From Pardosa pseudoannulata (taxonomy: Eukaryota > Arthropoda > Arachnida > Araneae > Lycosidae), in assembly GCA_032207245.1 (NCBI GenBank), contig CM063499.1, forward strand, positions 78,282,724 to 78,346,723: a stretch of DNA of 64,000 bases, given 5' to 3'. Every line of letters starts with the position of its first letter. Within the stretch, counting starts at the first letter, position 1. Below, in pieces: positions 1-9,998 of the stretch. A model generated the notes under the pieces. That model saw only the letters and a program-made list of their open reading frames with translations. It was not told where the DNA came from and did no database searches. The position numbers and the translations under genes were made by a program.

Positions 1-59
1 ATCTCGAAAAATTTCGGACACAGTAAAATATAAAATTAACACTAAAAAGAGCTTTACTG

Positions 60-600
60 ACTGCTTTTGTACATGAATTACCAATCTTGTTATAATACAT
101 GATAGGATGGACGTCAGAGGTTTTTATTTTGTGATAAATATTAAACTGACCAAAATGTGGAGAGTAAACGGCAGACCGTATAGTTATGTATAAAAAACAA
201 ACACAAAAACGAACAAACTTCTTAATTTACAGAGATATAAAAATTAAACGCTAGATATTTATTAACCCGTGAAATACACTCACTGGAATTTAGATGCCAA
301 GAAAAGAAATTGTTAATACTGGTGATAAAATTATCACTGTAACAAAAAATAATCGATGATTAAATTTATATTTGGCACATGTGTACCTAATCAATTATTT
401 ATGCCAAATATAAGAGAAAATTGATTATATAATACCTAAATTCAGAAATAAAACGTATGAAAATCATGCAGACGATATTAAAATCATTTAAAATGAGAAA
501 TAATTAAATGAGACGGTTAAAGGAATGACGTCATAATGCAACAAAAATGTTATTTTCACCTGTTTAAAACGTGATAAATTGATAAATTTAATCGGCTGAA
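60..600 (-). mobile_element. Helitron-like fragment
   Basis: On the minus strand it carries the same landmarks, in the same order, as the Helitrons at 10179 and 30454: a GATTAAATTTATCAATTTA stretch, GCATTATGACGTCATTC and TTAACCGTCTCAT. Neither terminus is preserved. Confidence 0.5.
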
Positions 601-648
601 AATAATGCTTTTGCCCTTGTATGTTTCTCTAGGTGCGACCAATCCTTA

Positions 649-830
649 GTTTGGTTTTGGTTTAGAGCGCTACGGTCTACTGTTTTGCACACGAGGGCTA
701 ATGAGACCGGGACCTACAGTTTAAAGCCGATTCTGAACGACTACAAACATTCATGCCAGCAGTGGGATTCGAACCCGCGAACTCCGGTTCCGAAGAGCAG
801 CGCTCTACCATTCGGCCATCGTTCAGCTAC
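649..830 (-). repeat. tRNA-derived SINE, family S1
   Basis: Minus strand reads a tRNA-like head with a B-box-like GGTTCGAATCCC, a body containing CGGAATCGGCTTTAA and CGGTCTCATTAGC, and an (AAACC)n-type tail. Flanked by GCGACCAATCCTTA (635-648) and GCGACCGATCCTTA (831-844), a 14-bp target-site duplication with one mismatch. Confidence 0.85.
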
Positions 831-976
831 GCGACCGATCCTTAACATCTGCGGTTCTCAAACTAAGTGCCACGATGCAAAAGGTTTGAGAAACGGTTGC
901 TCAGCTGACTTTTCAGCCAGCAAAAGAAATTTAAGTTGTCTTTCTTCGCTATTGCGCCATTTTCAAAAAGTTCCAA

Positions 977-1160
977 GGTTTGGTTTGGTTTGGTTTCATT
1001 GAGGTACGGTCTACTTTTTCGCTAGAGAGAGTTAATAAGACCGGGGATTACTGCTTAAAGCCGATTCTGAAAGGCTATGAACATCCATGCTAGCAGCGGA
1101 ATTCTAACCCGCAGACTTTGGCACCGAAAAGCAGCGGCCTACCATTCGACCATCATCCAG
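977..1160 (-). repeat. tRNA-derived SINE, family S1 (diverged)
   Basis: Same body as the other S1 copies, with a four-unit TTTGG tail on the plus strand. The B-box-like part is mutated (TTCTAACCC on the plus strand). No clear target duplication. Confidence 0.75.
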
Positions 1161-1821
1161 TTTTGGTGAAAAGAGATAAAAACAAAGAGGTGATAAGAAT
1201 TGTCCTTGTATTTTTCTGTAGCCGATCCTTTACACCCGCGGTTCTCAAACTCGTGCCACGGCGAAAAAGGTTTGAGAACCGAGAACCGTTGCTCTAATTG
1301 AATTTTGCGGTCCGTCAATGAAATTTGTCTTTTTTCGCCACAGCGTCACTTTCAAAACGTGCTAAAAAATTGTCCTCTTAAAAAAAAAAATAAATAAATT
1401 CTCAAACTGTGTGAGTGACGAAAAGGTTTAAAATTTGATTTTTGTGGTCCACAAAAGAAATTTTCTTAAATAAAAAAATAAATAAATCTTGACAGCTTTA
1501 CCAATTACGCATATTTGGTACATATCAGAATTTGTTTATTTAAAAAAAAAAAAAAAAAAAAAAAATTCCTACCATTTCTAAAAAAGAACATTTTTTCTGT
1601 AGCTACGACCAATCCTTTAAGTCCGCGGTTCTCAAACTACGTAACACGATGTAAAAGGTTTGAGAACCGTGAACCGTAGCTCCAATTGAATTTTGCGGCC
1701 CATAAATGAAATTTGCCAAAGCGTCACTTACAAAACGTGCTAAAAAAGCGTTCTCTTTAAAAAATAAATAAAAATTAAAAAGGTGGTAGTGATCTTTTAC
1801 ATACGCGATTCTTAAACTGTG

Positions 1822-1989
1822 GTTTGGAGTGCTACGGTCTACTTTTTGCAACACGAGGGCTAATGAGACCGGGACCTACAGCTTAAAGCCGATTCCGAAC
1901 GGCTACGAATATCCATGCCACTGTGGGATTCGAACCCACAAACTCCGGTACCGAAGGCCAGCACCCTAACCAATCGGCCATCGTTCGGC
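1822..1989 (-). repeat. tRNA-derived SINE, family S1, inserted in the tandem array
   Basis: Full-length copy, 168 bp, flanked by perfect 14-bp duplications ATTCTTAAACTGTG at 1808-1821 and 1990-2003. The target lies in the conserved hairpin of an array unit, so the SINE is younger than that unit. Confidence 0.92.
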
Positions 1990-3110
1990 ATTCTTAAACT
2001 GTGTGCTGCGTAGAAAAAGGTTTGAGAAACAGGAACTGTTGCTCTAACTGAATTTTGCGACCCGTAAATGAAATTTGACTTCTTTCGCCAAAGCGTTACT
2101 TGCAAAACGTGCTAAAAGACTGTCCTCTTTAAAGAAAAAAATAAAGTGCTATTGATCTTTTACGCACCCAGTTCTCAAACTGTGTGCAGCGACGAAAAAA
2201 GTTTGAGAGCCGAGAACCGTTGCTCAAATTGAATTTTGCGGCCCGTAAATGAAATTTGACTTCTTTCGCCGAAGCGTCACTTTCAAAACGTACTAAAAAG
2301 TGTCATCTTTAAAAAAAATAAAATAAGTAAATAAAAAAGGTGCTATTGATCTTTTACACACGCAATTCTCAAACTATGTATCCCGACGAAAAAGGTTTGA
2401 GGACCAAAAACCGTTGCTCTAATTGAATTTTGCAGCCCGTAAATGAAATTTGTCTTCTTTCGCCAAAGTGTCACTTTCAAAACGTGATAAAAAAAAAAAT
2501 TAACCTCTTTTTAAAAACATAAATAATTAAATAAAAATAAAGGTGGTATTGATCTTTTACACACGCGGTTCTCAAACTGTGTCGCGACGAAAGAGTTTTA
2601 AAATTTCATTTTTGCGGGCGACAAAAGAAATTTTCTTAAATAAAAAAAAATAATGAATTTTGGCAGCTTTACCAATTACGTATATTTATTCGTAAATATC
2701 ACAATTTGTAAAAGAAAAAAAAAAATTCTAGCTTTGCTAGAAAAAAAAAATTCTGTAGCTGCGACCGATCTTTTACGCCTGCGGTTCTCAAACTACGTGA
2801 AGCGAAGAAAAATGTTTGAGAACCGATATCCGTTGCTCTAATGGAATGTTTTGGCCCGTAAATGAAATATGTCTTCTTTCGCCAAAGCGTCACTTTCAAA
2901 ACGTGATAATTTGTCCTCTTTAAAAAAAAAAAAAATAAATAAAAAAGGTGCTATTGATCTTTTACACCCGCGGTTCTCAAACTGTGTACCGCGACGAAAA
3001 AGGTTTAAAATTTGATTTTTGTGGCCCGGAAAAGAAATTTTATTAAATTTTAAAAAAAAATTAAACTCTGGCAGCATTACCAATTACGCATATTTGGTAA
3101 ATATCAGCAT

Positions 3111-3660
3111 TTGTAAAAGAAAAAAAATTCTAGCGTTGCTAAAAAAAAACACATCAAAAAAAGAAAGGAAAGAGGGGGAACCTGCAAGAAACCGCCTGTC
3201 AACAAGAAAGACGACGGCGTTTACAGTAAACAAGCGTGAACAAATCGGTTGTTAAAAATCTCCCTAGGTGGAAAAAGAAACGCTTCCGAAGATAAACGGA
3301 GACGTAACACAAAGCAATCAACGAACAATGGTCAGTCATCCACTTTTGCGGATGGGGACAGTTGGAGCGATTAGGCGTCGATAACAACCCTAAAGACCTC
3401 CCACAAAGATCTGCCGACCGGGGGACTAGACAGAAGCTCTAATTCAATAATGGGAAGTCGTTAACGCAGAAATCATGGGTGGTCACTGACTTGAGGACGT
3501 AGTTAAAAAAAACTGCTGAGAGGCGATATAGGACAGGCGTGATTTCCCACGAGAACAGGCAAGAAAAAAAAAGAAGCAGTCAGAGAGGAACTTATGAAAA
3601 ATAACAATTAGAATTGTTGTTGTTTCCTATGCTACTTGGTCGAACCTCGCACGATCGGAG
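3111..3660. other. Less AT-rich unexplained sequence
   Basis: A visible compositional shift from the flanking AT-rich DNA, with no long open frame and no protein similarity I recognise. Probably an old repeat. Confidence 0.3.
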
Positions 3661-3677
3661 TATTAAGGCAAAGGGGG

Positions 3678-3987
3678 TGAGCCTTTTTTGTTTTTAATGA
3701 GTCCAGCTATGGTGAAAGAACAACTCTGCTCAAGTGAGTCCTCGTAATTTAGAAACAGGGACCAAGCAGAAGACCTATAGGCTTGGCCTGCCACCCTCAC
3801 AGATACGGATTGAGAATTTGGAAGACTTTGTGACCACGAACCTATTAGACGTGCCCCAGTCACCTTTAACGAACACGCCGAATCTTAGGCTGGCTTCCTG
3901 TTCCAAACCCGTAACCTTCCAGTTACAAGATCGTTGTCTTCGCCGACTGAGCTACTGTGCCTTATAATGAGAATTTAACACGACCGT
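3678..3987 (-). repeat. Second tRNA-like SINE (family S2)
   Basis: Minus strand contains GGCACAGTAGCTCAGTCGGC followed by GGTTACGGGTTTGGAAC, a tRNA-like A-box/B-box pair, then an unrelated body. Flanked by AGGCAAAGGGGG at 3666-3677 and 3988-3999, a plausible 12-bp target duplication. An S1 SINE later inserted into the right-hand copy. Confidence 0.65.
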
Positions 3988-3998
3988 AGGCAAAGGGG

Positions 3999-4162
3999 GT
4001 TTGGTTTGGACCGCTACGGTCTACTATTTTGCATACGAGGGTTAATGAAACCGGGACCTACAGCTTAAAGCCGATTCCGAACAGCTACAAACATCCATGC
4101 CCTCAGCGGGATGCGAACCCCGGTTCCGAAGAGCAGCGCTCTACCATTCAGCCATCGTTCGG
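3999..4162 (-). repeat. tRNA-derived SINE, family S1
   Basis: Near full-length S1 copy with 14-bp perfect target duplications CGTAGGCAAAGGGG at 3985-3998 and 4163-4176. Confidence 0.9.
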
Positions 4163-4246
4163 CGTAGGCAAAGGGGAAGATTTAGGCAGAGCCGTAACTA
4201 TGGCGTGGCAAAGGTGGCATTTGCCATGGGCGCCACACTGTGAGGG

Positions 4247-4292
4247 TTTGGTTTGGAGTGCTACGGTCTACTTTTTGCAACACGAGGGCTAA
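4247..4292 (-). repeat. 5'-truncated S1 SINE
   Basis: Only the last ~46 bp and the tail remain. Flanked by ACACTGTGAGGG (4235-4246) and ACACTGCGGGGG (4293-4304), 10 of 12 matching, so this is an insertion of a truncated copy and not a later deletion. Confidence 0.7.
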
Positions 4293-4934
4293 ACACTGCG
4301 GGGGAAATGGGGTTTGAAAGAGGACGATTCGCCTCGAGTAGAAATAGGGAAAAGTTTAAAAATATTTTTTTTTTATTACAAAATCCAATGTGTTTAAAAA
4401 TTATTTTTTTAATGAATTTTCTCACTTTTTAAAATGTTTCTAGAAACTAAACTTGTTATAGATTTTTGCAAAATGTTTACCAAACAATCCTAATATGCCT
4501 TTATATAAATCGAAGTTTTCGTTTTAAATTTATTAATGTTATTAAAACTAAATTTAAATTTAAATTTTTTTATAAAAATTCAATGTTTAAATAAAATATA
4601 TTTCCCTCAAATAATTATTCAGTTTATCAAAAAAATAATAACTCCAGAATGTTCAAAAATATTTAAGTAATAATATGGTAAAAATAGAAAACAAAATTAG
4701 AAATTAATATACAAGGAACATTTTAAGAATTAAGAAAATATTATGCTAGTTCATTCTGAATATATGATAGAGAAAAAAAAACATGTTTATATATTTCTAA
4801 CTATATTTAGTGGTAGGGGCGCATACCAGTTTTCTGCCACAGATGATAAGGGATTTAGTTATGGCTGTGGATTTAGGGGACCAGCCCCCTCCGAAATTCT
4901 TCAGGACCATTTTGTGGAAAGAAATGGACCATAC

Positions 4935-5525
4935 ACAGTGTTCCCACTCATTTTCCAGACCAAAATTTAAGGAATTTCTAAGGACCAAAGTAACTTTTTA
5001 TAAGGACCTACTTGAAATACACGGCATAACGACATAAACCCTATTTCCTGAGGAATGTATTTTAATGACTATGAACCAGGCAAGGCATGTTCAATAAATG
5101 CCCTACAATATTTCAGAATTAAGTTTTTAAAAATGCATAAAAATTAATATAAGATAAATCTATTTGACAAAAACTAATTTTGAAAAAGGTTTTTAGTGAT
5201 CAAACTAAAAATAAGTTCTGAATAAAATACATTATAAACAGTACTTTCTCAGGTTTAAAAATAAATCTGATATATTTACATATATATATATATACTAACC
5301 TATTATATCCGATGCTCCCTGGGAAAGCAGAAAGTTTTAGACTTTTCTATTACATTCAATGCAAGGAAAATTCCATAAGTAACTGAAATATCTACACCCT
5401 ACCCCCATCCTCAATGCTTTGTTTAATTACAATCTGCATGACTGTTAGCTATTAGAAAAGGGCAGCTGATTTTATTCTTTAAACCTTTTCAATGTGCAAA
5501 ATATTATCTATTTGTCAAGTAAGTT
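4935..5525 (-). mobile_element. hAT-like element family B, diverged copy
   Basis: Reverse-complement match along its length to the elements at 49667-50570 and 51659-52596, including the TCCTTAAAAAGTTAC-type subterminal repeats and the ATGCCTTG...ATTTATTGAACATG core. It starts near CAGTGTTCCCACTC. Confidence 0.75.
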
Positions 5526-5747
5526 TTCTAGCTTGTGACTATAAAAAGTACTAATAAAAGAATTTTCATAATTTTTTAAGAATATCAAGGAAAGGAATTC
5601 TGAATTACTACAGTAATACACTGAAAACATATACGCATTTGAAGATTTTCTTTATTATTAATATTGCACTTTGGGCTAGAAAATACAACTAAAATTGTAG
5701 TTTAGTTCTCATTGGTTGTCAGGGTTGCCACTACCCTCCGTTGTAAG

Positions 5748-5806
5748 GTTTGGTTTGGTTTGGTTTGGAGCGCTACGGTCTACTGTTTTGCACACGAGGG
5801 CTAATT
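5748..5806 (-). repeat. 5'-truncated S1 SINE with perfect target duplication
   Basis: A 59-bp fragment: four TTTGG units on the plus strand plus the terminal body. Flanked by identical 14-bp CCCTCCGTTGTAAG at 5734-5747 and 5807-5820. The target duplication around a truncated copy is the hallmark of LINE-type target-primed reverse transcription. Confidence 0.92.
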
Positions 5807-5820
5807 CCCTCCGTTGTAAG

Positions 5821-6440
5821 ATACATGTACATATTTGAAGTTTGCAGATTCCAGTTAGAAGAAATGTCTTGAGCCCAAAATGGTGTAACTTTCACTTAAC
5901 CCCACTCTTTGAGATATTTACTTACATTAATAAATCGGGAGTAACCTTACCTAGACTTTCTCACATACTCATAATAAAAAAAAAGGGGTTTAATATTGTG
6001 ACACCTCGAGGAGAGAAAATATTATGGAAAACAAAAAATTACAGCTCATGACTCAGAGTTGTAACAATAGTCAAATTATGGCACCATTGTTATTTTTTAG
6101 TCTTTAATTAATTTCTTTTTACTAATAGTAATTTTGGACATCAAATAGTCTAAATAAATTTAGCATTCTGACATTCATGAGAAGATAGCCTCACATACAA
6201 ACATATATAAATATATGCATATATACATACATTTGTTTAATTCTAATTTTAATATTGTGAATATCTTTGTATGTGTGTGATACAAGGAATACAAAACATT
6301 ACTAATTAATATCTTCTTAACTAATATGAATAGTCAAAATAGCTTCCTCGATTCCTCCCCTTCTTTTTTTAACTTTCATCTGCTTTTAGTGTCCAGCCAT
6401 TCATGAGAAAATAATCACATGTGCATAGTTAAATCAATCA
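5821..6440. other. No gene seen
   Basis: AT-rich sequence with short spurious open frames. Nothing recognised. Confidence 0.4.
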
Positions 6441-6550
6441 TGTATATAAACATATGTATACACATATGTATTTGCATATACATATATGTATATATATATA
6501 TATATACATATATGTATATATATATATGAATATATATATGTATATATATA

Positions 6551-6598
<48 letters not shown>

Positions 6599-6649
6599 AG
6601 TATACATATATGTATACATATATATGTATATATATCTGTATACATATAT
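6441..6649. repeat. (TA)n/(TATG)n microsatellite
   Basis: Interrupted TA-rich simple repeat, open in several frames on both strands as alternating Tyr/Ile. Not coding. Confidence 0.95.
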
Positions 6650-7372
6650 AATCAAAACGATATATCAACCCTTTCTTTCTTAAAAATATTTATATAGTTT
6701 TTTTAAAAACAAAATAAAATAAAGTACCAAAACCAATGACAATATTACAACTGCAAATTATAGTCCTAATTGATTTTTATTTAGTCTTTTAAACAATCAA
6801 AAATGTATATGCTTGCAGTGTACTTCTATGTGCCGAATTAGATTGAATTAAATAACTGAATTAATTATTAAATTGAATTAAATCAAAGGTGGCAATTATG
6901 TTTTCAACAGCTGTTGTAAACATATATAAAATTGCATTATCATGCAACATCCACAAATTGTGTCTTAAAATAAAAACTAGCATGCTTGTCAATTTTAAAA
7001 AGTTTATCAATAAAACATTTTGCATATAATTGGTTGGTTGACTTTAAGCCACACAAGTAACTGAAATTAATAAAAGTTAATTGTAATTTTTTCCCAGGAA
7101 AATTGTAATTAAAGGTTAATTGTAAGTAATAAAATCTTTTTGCATTCAACATATGTAATGAAATTTTTTAATTAATGCTTCTTTCAATTAAATTTGATTC
7201 CAGAAATACACAAAATTAACTAAATTTAAAACTGAATATTCATTTAATAAAATCAATAAAACAGAATCTTAAAATTATTAAACTATAACTTACCAAGTTT
7301 TAATTCCTTTAAGAAAATTGAATTTTTTTTTCAAAATATACAATTATTATTATATTTAAAATTTATAAAAAG
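6650..7372. other. No gene seen
   Basis: AT-rich sequence; no splice-compatible conserved exon found in either strand. Confidence 0.4.

Positions 7373-7421
<49 letters not shown>
7373..7421. repeat. (TA)n microsatellite
   Basis: About 24 uninterrupted TA units. Confidence 0.95.
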
Positions 7422-7428
<7 letters not shown>

Positions 7429-8290
7429 TTACCTTTCAGTCCATTGTTAAATTTAAAGTTTATATATAAATATAATAAGTTGAAACTTATTAATATTCTT
7501 TTTCCAAAAGTACAACTGAAACCTTTTTAAAAGATAATAGGATACTATTAACAATTTTTTTTAAATCAAAAGCCATGCACTATTCAAAACTTTTATTAAA
7601 AATCAGCAGCATGTAAGGATGTAATTACTGAATTTTAAAAAAATTGATGACAGCTTTCTTAGCATGAATTAGAAACTTAGGTTGAAATGCTTGCTCAAAA
7701 CAAGTTTAGAATCTCTTTTTAACATGAATAAGCTTCCCATTGTGTTGATTTTCCTGGTAACTAAAGTCATAGAAATTCTCTGCCTATCCAAAAAATTAAG
7801 TATGAATGAAATTTTCTAGTAGGGGTGGGGGGTCTAAAGTCTTAATCAAAGTACAATGAACTCTTAATTTCATAAAACAAATGCATTACACATACATGCA
7901 TGTCGTACACACACACACACACATCCATGACTTTTGCATGCCTATATAAATGTTATAAAACAGATCATTAACACTGAATATAATTTTATTCTATCTTAAA
8001 AAAATATATTTTCAACCATATTTTGTCTTTTATTTTCTGATCTAAGTTTTTACTGGGTTTAAATTTGCCTGGCAAATATTGGAGTATATTTAATTTACTC
8101 TCCAGTAATTACCAGAAAGTAATTTTTTTAAATAACTAATTTACAAAATTATACATTTTGTTCAGCAACAAAAGTAAAAAATAGTATGACATAATCAGTA
8201 ATTTATAAAGTATTGTTTTATAGAAGTAAATTATTTCTTCTAGCTTTTATGGTCAACTTGTCAAATATTTATTTGCATCTATAATCATGC
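7422..8290. other. No gene seen
   Basis: AT-rich sequence with a short (CA)n at 7910-7922. No conserved coding signal. Confidence 0.4.
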
Positions 8291-8299
8291 CACCGAAAA

Positions 8300-8400
8300 T
8301 GTTAAATTCATCAACCTCTTGTGACCAGTTCTATGATAAATGCCTTTACTCCTTTCATTGTTGAAAACAATCTTTCAACATTTGCAGTAAAAATTAGTAA
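8300..8400 (-). pseudogene. hAT transposase fragment
   Basis: Minus strand encodes FTANVERLFSTMKGVKA, resembling the VERxFS core of the hAT C-terminal dimerisation domain, then reaches a stop. No termini found. Decayed remnant. Confidence 0.5.
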
Positions 8401-8425
8401 TATAAACAAATTTTAATAAGTTTAA

Positions 8426-9596
8426 GGTATCCATCTACGTTCAGAGAACTTTTTTCTTTAAATGTAGAAATTAGTTCATGTTTTTACATTATCATAGAGA
8501 ATAGCACTTAAAAAATTTATTCCTAGAGAAGTTTTTATAAAATTTCTAATAAATGAAGAAAATTTAGTAAAAAAAAATCGGGTTTTTTTCAAAAGGTCTA
8601 ATTTTTTAATAAATTAAATTATTTCAATATTTTTTGATGCAACACATTTCTTATACACTGGACTAGTGAATCACCTAAAATCTTTGCTTAATTTACATTT
8701 GGTAAAAAATTTTGGTCCTTCAAAATCATACACATTGAATTTTTAAATAAATTTTCATTACCTTTATATCTAACTATGATTGTAACATCATTAAAAATTA
8801 CCCAAATTTAAAGCTTTTAGGTCATTTACTCATAAATACTATCAAAAGCTTTCATAATAATTTTCAACAAAATATTTTAAGAACCTTTTGAGAAATCACA
8901 TTTCAAGTTTCGACATTTTATTAAAAGTACCGTTCTGAGAAAAACGCATTTGAAGTTTATAAAAACAATTTTAACTATTAAAAAATTAAAATACATGCTT
9001 AAAATGCCCCACTATTTCTTGCTTCAAAACTTTCTAATTGCCAAGTTGCTAATTATTAAAAATGCTAGAAAAATGTTTAAACTAATCTTCATGGAAATTG
9101 AAAAAGTTTTCAACAAAATATTTTATAAACTTTTTGAGAAATCACATTTCAAGTTTCAACATTTTATTAAAAATAGCGTTCCAAGAAAAACGCATTTGAA
9201 GTTTGTGAAAGCAACTTTAACTATTAGAAAATTAAAATACATGCTTAAAATTCCCCACAATTTCTTGCTTCAAAACTTTCTAATTGCCAAGTTGCTAATT
9301 ATTAAAAATACTAGAAAAATGTTTAAACTAATCTTCATGAAAATTAAAAAAGTTTTGTCCAAAAAATGCTCCTTAAACGGCTTTAAATTCACAACTTCCG
9401 GTTCTGAAGTCGCTACTTTCGTTTTGTTTTGACAGCTGTAACTGATGTTTAAAAAACAGCTGTAACTTTTCTTTAAAATGCCGTAGAAACAAAACAAAAA
9501 CAGATTTAGAAGCTTAAAAGTTGAAATTTTACAAAAGAGAAATAAAAAAATTATGATTTTTAGCAAAAAATAACATTTTTAAAGTAGACGGATACC
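8426..9596. mobile_element. TIR element with TTAA flanks and an internal 246-bp tandem duplication
   Basis: Left end TTAA|GGTATCCATCTACGTT and right end AAAGTAGACGGATACC|TTAA form inverted termini, with TTAA at 8422-8425 and 9597-9600. A unit beginning CAACAAAATATTTTA at 8865 recurs at 9111 (period 246 bp). Because 246 is divisible by 3 this makes a 160-codon open frame (8950-9432) that is repetitive and not gene-like. The superfamily is uncertain; TTAA would suit piggyBac-type. Confidence 0.7.
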
Positions 9597-9600
9597 TTAA

Positions 9601-9899
9601 AAAATCTTGTTATGCATACACTGAAAATAATATTTCAGGAAGGATCTAGACTCTAAACCCCCCTCCTATATATACATTCCTGCAAAGGGATAAAAATCAT
9701 CCAAACCTAATAAGTATATAAGTAAAGTATGTTCCTCAGTACCAAGTTTTAGGCTGACATAAACCAAGAAATTTTATCTTTTATAAATGAGATAGCATAG
9801 TAACCTCTGAACTTGAAAATGGCTCAGTATGCAATATAAAACTACTGCTAATAACAAATAAAACATAAAATTAATTACAAAAAATTCAACATACTTTAC
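9601..9899. other. CECR2-like intron 3, proximal part
   Basis: Sequence beyond the exon 3 donor. Nothing else recognised. Confidence 0.4.
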
Positions 9900-9998
9900 A
9901 CGCCCAGGCAAAATTGTGCGTAGAAAGGCATAAATCAAATCTTGAAGCCACTTATTAGGACCATTCACAGTATCTTCAATGAAACCTTTTTCTAAATC
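9900..9998 (-). CDS. Cecr2: CECR2-like exon 3
   Basis: Acceptor TTTTTCTAG, donor CGT|GTAAAG, phase 0, 33 codons. Encodes [20 protein letters not shown] and [13 protein letters not shown], matching the position of ELEAALHRDD...FISDLIACLLQG in CECR2. Confidence 0.85.

Larger units (their letters stand above)
830..3110. repeat. ~200-bp tandem array with hairpin-bearing units
   Basis: Units begin near 830, 1210, 1600, 1790, 2152, 2348, 2549, 2764 and 2955; the best-preserved spacings are 191-215 bp. Each carries GCGGTTCTCAAACTGTGT followed about 20 bp later by AGGTTTGAGAACCG, an inverted pair able to form a stem. Each then has GAATTTTGCGGCCCGTAAAT, CTTTCGCCAAAGCGTCACTT and an A-rich tract. The GGTTCTCAAACT motif resembles the termini of some hAT MITEs. 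The array is broken by two SINEs. Confidence 0.85.

Noticed and set aside
685..1002. 105-codon open frame
   Set aside because: Lies across a SINE read in antisense and its flank; not conserved among the other SINE copies as a frame.
1930..1985. tRNA gene suggested by the B-box-like sequence
   Set aside because: It is the tRNA-like head of a multi-copy SINE with target duplications and a repeat tail; the cloverleaf is degenerate.
830..3110. CRISPR-like array because of regularly spaced repeats
   Set aside because: Eukaryotic context; the whole ~200-bp unit is repeated, not short repeats with unique spacers.
3240..3660. Possible structural RNA or rRNA fragment because of the compositional shift
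   Set aside because: No recognisable rRNA or snRNA core sequence.
6415..6683. Overlapping open frames on both strands
   Set aside because: TA-rich simple repeat; no protein signal.
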